Positions 60,318-64,000 of a DNA stretch of 64,000 nt are shown piece by piece. The DNA comes from CAZPQK01 sp964588695. GTDB lineage: Bacteria > Krumholzibacteriota > Krumholzibacteriia > WVZY01 > JAKEHA01. The notes under the pieces are model-generated. The model had not been told where the DNA came from. It worked only from the letters and a program-made list of their open reading frames with translations, and ran no database searches. Where the stretch lies: positions 124,001-188,000 of the forward strand of contig CAZPQK010000004.1 in NCBI GenBank assembly GCA_964588695.1. Direction: 5' to 3'. Positions within the stretch are counted from its first letter, which is position 1, and every line of letters starts with the position of its first letter. The translations under genes and the position numbers were made by a program.

Positions 60318-61541
60318 ATGACAGTTTCTTGGGACAAACTTTGGCACTCTGCGCGAGTTGCAACCATGCAACCGGGCAAGCCGTATGGCCTCATCGAAGA
60401 CGGTGCGGTTGCCATCAGCGGAGAGCGTATCGCATGGGTCGGACCCATGTCGGAACTTTCCGCGCCTCCAAGCGAGCTCGCCAGGAGTGTTCGCGATTGC
60501 CAGGGCGACCTGGTAACGCCCGGCCTGGTGGAGTGCCACACACACCTGGTGTACGGCGGCGAACGCTCCGGAGAATTCGAGCAACGACTCAACGGTGTTA
60601 GCTACGAAGAAATCTCACGCTCGGGCGGAGGAATTAACGCAACCGTAACGGCGACACGTGCGGCGAGCGACGTCGAGCTGTTCGACGCGGCGGTTCCGCG
60701 ACTGCAGCGGCTGATGCTTGACGGCGTTACCACCGTGGAAATCAAGTCGGGTTACGGGCTTACCACCAACGACGAACTTAAACAGCTGCGTGCGGCACGA
60801 GCGTTGGGCGACAATTTTGCCGTCGACGTACACACCACATTTCTAGGCGCGCACGCCGTCCCTCCGGAGTTCGCTGGGCGGCCGGACGACTACATAACAA
60901 AAGTCGTCGAAGAGATGCTTCCCGCGGTTGTTGCCGAACGCGCCGCCGATGCCGTAGACGCATTTTGTGAAAACATTGCGTTTTCGGTGCCGCAGTGTCG
61001 CAAGGTGTTTACTGCCGCGCAAGACGCCGGGCTCCCGATTAAACTTCACGCCGAGCAACTCAGCAACTCGGGTGGCGCCGCGATGGCGGCCAGCATGGGT
61101 GCGCTGTCGGTTGATCACATCGAATACTTAAGCGACGCCGACGTTGTAACATTAAAAGAAAACGGTACCGTTGCGGTATTACTGCCCGGCGCCTTCTTCG
61201 TGTTAAAAGAATCCCAGAAACCCCCGGTCGATGCACTCCGCGCGGCCAACGTCCCTATCGCACTTTCCACCGACTGCAATCCCGGCAGCTCGCCGGTGCT
61301 TTCGTTACTACTGATGATGAACATGGGCTGCACGCTGTTCGGCCTCACACCGGAAGAAGCGCTTGCCGGTGTAACCCGCAGTGCGGCTGCCGCGCTGGGC
61401 GTGGGGGACGAAGTCGGAACCATTGAAGCTGGCAAACGCGCCGACCTGGTGCAGTGGCGCGCACACAATCCCGCGCAGCTCAGCTACTTAATCGGAGACT
61501 TGCCCTGCGAGCACGTATTGTACCGCGGCCGCGACCGTTAG
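60318..61541 (+). CDS. hutI: Imidazolonepropionase
   Basis: 407 aa from ATG at 60318 (an earlier ORF part is in the divergent spacer and overlaps the hutH promoter). Amidohydrolase motifs: VECHTHLVYGGERSGEFEQR (metal HxH), EIKSGYGL, KLHAEQLSNSGG, DHIEYL and STDCNPGSSP. Third step of histidine degradation, turning imidazolone propionate into formimino-glutamate. No clear ribosome site. hutU follows after 13 bp. Confidence 0.96.
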   Translation: MTVSWDKLWHSARVATMQPGKPYGLIEDGAVAISGERIAWVGPMSELSAPPSELARSVRDCQGDLVTPGLVECHTHLVYGGERSGEFEQRLNGVSYEEISRSGGGINATVTATRAASDVELFDAAVPRLQRLMLDGVTTVEIKSGYGLTTNDELKQLRAARALGDNFAVDVHTTFLGAHAVPPEFAGRPDDYITKVVEEMLPAVVAERAADAVDAFCENIAFSVPQCRKVFTAAQDAGLPIKLHAEQLSNSGGAAMAASMGALSVDHIEYLSDADVVTLKENGTVAVLLPGAFFVLKESQKPPVDALRAANVPIALSTDCNPGSSPVLSLLLMMNMGCTLFGLTPEEALAGVTRSAAAALGVGDEVGTIEAGKRADLVQWRAHNPAQLSYLIGDLPCEHVLYRGRDR

Positions 61542-61554
61542 TTTAGGAGCAACC

Positions 61555-63255
61555 ATGCCTGACAGCAAAACTTCTCAGCAAGTCGGTACGCGACGCGATC
61601 CATCGCGGCGGATCGAACCTCCCACTGGAACCAAGCTAAACTGCAAGAGCTGGTTGACCGAAGCGCCGTACCGAATGTTGCACAATAATCTGTCTTCCGA
61701 AGTGGCGGAACGCCCGGAGGAGTTAGTGGTGTACGGCGGTATCGGGCGCGCGGCGCGCAACTGGGAAGCTTTCGATGCAATCGTTACAGCATTGCGTAAC
61801 CTTGGCGACGATGAAAGCCTGCTCGTGCAATCAGGAAAGCCGGTCGGTGTGTTCAAGACACACGCTGATGCGCCGCGAGTATTGATCGCGAACTCCAACC
61901 TGGTTCCTAAGTGGGCGCACTGGGATCATTTTCATGAGCTGGATCGCAAGGGCCTGATGATGTACGGCCAGATGACAGCGGGATCGTGGATTTATATTGG
62001 CAGCCAGGGAATCGTGCAGGGCACTTACGAAACCTTCGTCGAGGCAGGCCGGCAGCACTTTGGCGGCGACACCAGCGGTAAATGGATTCTCACGGCAGGT
62101 TTGGGAGGCATGGGCGGCGCGCAACCGCTGGCGGCGGTCATGGCGGGCTACTGCATGATCGCTATTGAGTGCGACGAGACGCGAATCGACTTCCGGTTGC
62201 GCACCAAATACGTCGACAAAAAAGCGCGTACCATCGACGAGGCCATGGACCTGTTGCAAGAAGCACAGGGCGCTGGTAAAGCAATTTCGATTGGCTTGCT
62301 CGGCAACGCCGCCGAGCTGGTCCCCGAGATGGTGGCCCGAGGGATTGCGCCCGACCTGGTGACAGACCAAACCTCAGCACACGACCCGGTGAACGGCTAC
62401 CTGCCGAAGGGCTGGACGGTTGAGCAGTGGCGCGACGAAGCTCAGAGCAACCCGGAGCGGGTGGCCAGCGAGGCGCGCAAGTCGATGGCGACTCATGTTG
62501 AAGCGATGCTCGCGTTCCACCGGCGCGGCATCCCGACGGTCGACTATGGCAACAACATTCGCCAGGTCGCGTTCGACGAAGGCGTTACGGACGCTTTTGA
62601 TTTTCCCGGCTTCGTACCCGCCTACATCCGACCGCTGTTCTGCCGTGGCGTTGGCCCGTTTCGTTGGGCGGCGCTCTCCGGCGACCCGGAAGACATATTC
62701 AAAACCGACGCCAAAGTAAAAGAGTTGATACCCGACGACCCGCACCTTCACAACTGGCTAGACATGGCACGCGACCGCATTGCGTTTCAAGGCCTGCCCG
62801 CACGAATTTGCTGGGTCGGGTTAGGTCAACGCCACCGGCTGGGATTGGCTTTTAACCAGATGGTTCGCTCCGGCGAATTAACCGCGCCGGTTGTCATTGG
62901 GCGCGACCACCTGGACTCGGGTTCGGTCGCAAGCCCCAACCGCGAGACCGAAGGCATGCTCGACGGAAGCGACGCGGTAGCCGATTGGCCTCTACTCAAC
63001 GCTTTGTTGAACACTGCTGGTGGCGCGACGTGGGTGTCGTTGCACCACGGAGGGGGAGTCGGAATGGGGTATTCGATTCACTCGGGCGTGGTTATTTGTT
63101 GCGATGGCAGCGACGCTGCCGACCGCCGCATTGAACGCGTTTTGTGGAACGATCCGGCGAGCGGAGTAATGCGTCACGCCGATGCCGGTTATGACATCGC
63201 GAAGAACTGTGCCCGTGAAAACGGGTTGGACCTACCGGGAATCAACCTCGACTAG
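61555..63255 (+). CDS. hutU: Urocanate hydratase
   Basis: 566 aa with TTTAGGAGC before ATG. NAD-binding and family motifs: LTAGLGGMGGAQPLA, YGQMTAGSWIYIGSQGIVQG, ADLVTDQTSAHDPVNGY-like segment, DYGNNIRQVAFDEG, and HHGGGVGMGYSIHSG with the Cys nearby (VVICCDG). Hydrates urocanate to imidazolone propionate with a tightly bound NAD. Same operon as hutI; hutG/hutF are not in the window. Stop interlocked with RDD by 4 bp. Confidence 0.97.
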   Translation: MPDSKTSQQVGTRRDPSRRIEPPTGTKLNCKSWLTEAPYRMLHNNLSSEVAERPEELVVYGGIGRAARNWEAFDAIVTALRNLGDDESLLVQSGKPVGVFKTHADAPRVLIANSNLVPKWAHWDHFHELDRKGLMMYGQMTAGSWIYIGSQGIVQGTYETFVEAGRQHFGGDTSGKWILTAGLGGMGGAQPLAAVMAGYCMIAIECDETRIDFRLRTKYVDKKARTIDEAMDLLQEAQGAGKAISIGLLGNAAELVPEMVARGIAPDLVTDQTSAHDPVNGYLPKGWTVEQWRDEAQSNPERVASEARKSMATHVEAMLAFHRRGIPTVDYGNNIRQVAFDEGVTDAFDFPGFVPAYIRPLFCRGVGPFRWAALSGDPEDIFKTDAKVKELIPDDPHLHNWLDMARDRIAFQGLPARICWVGLGQRHRLGLAFNQMVRSGELTAPVVIGRDHLDSGSVASPNRETEGMLDGSDAVADWPLLNALLNTAGGATWVSLHHGGGVGMGYSIHSGVVICCDGSDAADRRIERVLWNDPASGVMRHADAGYDIAKNCARENGLDLPGINLD

Positions 63256-63752
63256 CGCGTCACCACTTGCGTTCCAGCCAGAAAGTCGTGAGGGGCCCTC
63301 GACTTGCGGTCTACCAGAACGGTAACCACGTAAGCGACAAGTAACACCTGCGGCGCAATAAACATCCAACGAAAGCCGGGGTCGTCCGAATACCACACCG
63401 GCGACGGAAAGTTGTTGGCGACATGCGCCAACTCCCACGGTAACAGTTTAACTGCAGCGCGCGCGGCCGCCGAACCCCAACCCAATTGCCCGGCGGTCTT
63501 TAGTCCCAGCAATCGCTTGCCGGGCGTCGCCTGCCAGCGAGATTTCTCGGGCAACGCAAAATACAACAGGACCAGTGATGAAATCGTCAGCAGCGTGTAA
63601 AGCTCGGTGTTCCAGCCCGAGCGAAAGAACTCGTCGTCACTAATTCCTAGCGCGTGACGCAACGGACCAAACAACGCCAGCTGAGTCGCGGCAAAAATTG
63701 CGAACGCGACGATCGAGTCCACCAGATAAGCTACGGATCTTTTAATGAGCAT
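63252..63752 (-). CDS. RDD-domain membrane protein
   Basis: 166 aa. It has the RDD start (RSVAYLVDSIVAFAIF, with Arg/Asp at the first helix), a central GKRLLGLKT turn, and the final RAPHDFLAGTQVV that ends the family. Three to four membrane helices. Role unknown; some members transport Na+ or organise membranes. The terminator-like hairpin just upstream ends 8 bases from this ATG, leaving no room for a promoter or ribosome site between. Confidence 0.85.
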   Translation of the reverse strand: MLIKRSVAYLVDSIVAFAIFAATQLALFGPLRHALGISDDEFFRSGWNTELYTLLTISSLVLLYFALPEKSRWQATPGKRLLGLKTAGQLGWGSAAARAAVKLLPWELAHVANNFPSPVWYSDDPGFRWMFIAPQVLLVAYVVTVLVDRKSRAPHDFLAGTQVVTR

Positions 63753-63759
63753 GGCTAAG

Positions 63760-63826
63760 AAAAAAAGCCGGTGTCAATTAGCCAACAGAGAGGGGGAGAA
63801 CAATCTGAGGACCGACCAACACCGGC
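63760..63826 (-). terminator. Terminator-like long-loop hairpin directly upstream of RDD
   Basis: Arms GCCGGTGT (63767-63774) and ACACCGGC (63819-63826), perfect over eight base pairs, with a 44-base loop. On the minus strand the stem runs into seven T residues (63766-63760) that end eight bases before the RDD ATG. It is 55 bases downstream of the Fur-like stop, so it may end that transcript or control read-through into RDD. Confidence 0.55.
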
Positions 63827-63881
63827 AATTCGTAAAGTATGTGGCTCACGTAAAACCGTGTGAGCTACGGTAGCCGGGTGT

Positions 63882-64000
63882 TTAGTGCGCGTCCTTTGAT
63901 TTGCGCTGACACTGATTGCAAATCCCGCGAAAGATAATTTGCGCTTCGTCGATTGTACCCGGCACATCGGTGTCGGGTTCCAGGCAAGGCTTCGAACCCT
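63882..64000 (-). CDS. Fur/PerR-family metal or peroxide regulator, C-terminal end
   Basis: Only the last 39 codons are in the window: PCLEPDTDVPGTIDEAQ then IIFRGICNQCQRKSKDAH at the end. The IxFxGxCxxCQ pattern with a Cys-X-X-Cys pair is the C-terminal zinc-binding motif of Fur-family repressors. Family (Fur, PerR, Zur) cannot be resolved without the N-terminus. Downstream comes a hairpin and then RDD on the same strand. Confidence 0.75.
   Translation of the reverse strand, partial: GSKPCLEPDTDVPGTIDEAQIIFRGICNQCQRKSKDAH

Noticed and set aside
1..64000. CRISPR arrays, tRNA/rRNA genes, transposases, phage genes
   Set aside because: No regularly spaced repeats, cloverleaf folds, rRNA-like sequence, DDE or integrase motifs were seen on either strand.

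Overview
The window reads as chromosomal DNA of a free-living, Gram-negative-type bacterium. It has many lipoproteins and outer-membrane-like beta proteins, a System I cytochrome c maturation operon, a futalosine-route menaquinone enzyme (MqnA-like) and a secreted protein with a FlgD-like/type IX-style C-terminal domain. That C-terminal domain, the S49 peptidase fusion, the head-GIN protein and the Ser/Thr kinase-ATPase-TPR protein fit an FCB-group or nearby candidate phylum (Zixibacteria/Eisenbacteria-like). This placement is inference; there is no rRNA in the window. I saw no tRNA, rRNA, CRISPR array, insertion sequence or prophage.

Layout. 1-0.8 kb: end of an osmoprotectant transporter fusion (+). 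0.8-7.7 kb: nine-gene ccm operon on the minus strand (ccmE-F-H-I-like, a 418-aa partner, ccmA-B-C-D) with a sigma70-like promoter. 7.7-13 kb: MBL ribonuclease, SGNH hydrolase and a divergent SppA fusion. 13-26.8 kb: lipoproteins, a kinase/ATPase/TPR signalling giant, a STAS-like protein, two polytopic GT-C-like proteins, NrnA, an AhpD-like protein, MqnA and HflX. 26.9-34.3 kb: secreted FlgD-domain protein, PAS-receiver protein, ECF sigma/anti-sigma pair and Rex. 34.3-40 kb: gyrA, a GIN-repeat protein, a K+ channel and Fpg. 40-45 kb: MATE pump with an elaborate leader, phosphodiesterase, VOC protein and alpha/beta hydrolase. 45.2-50 kb: a tightly overlapping four-gene envelope operon (two propeller-like lipoproteins, two beta-barrel-like proteins). 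50-56.8 kb: TfoX, AHSA1-YfiT fusion, effector-binding protein, aquaporin, VWA protein, methyltransferase, thioesterase and MliC. 56.8-64 kb: orphan PhoB-like regulator, nitrilase, histidine utilisation genes (hutH divergent from hutI-hutU), RDD protein and the end of a Fur-family regulator.

The most distinctive signals are these. (1) The MATE pump has a promoter with an operator palindrome in its spacer, a 32-codon leader ORF and an intrinsic terminator, which together look like a ribosome-controlled attenuator. (2) The four-gene envelope operon at 45.2-50.0 kb has no family I recognise. (3) The ccm operon has a Cys-type CcmE and two consecutive CcmI-like anchors, one carrying a large periplasmic beta domain. 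(4) Six of ten convergent gene pairs interlock their stop codons by exactly 4 bp. (5) Terminator-like hairpins sit just upstream of several start codons (MATE, gyrA, a GT-C-like gene, RDD).
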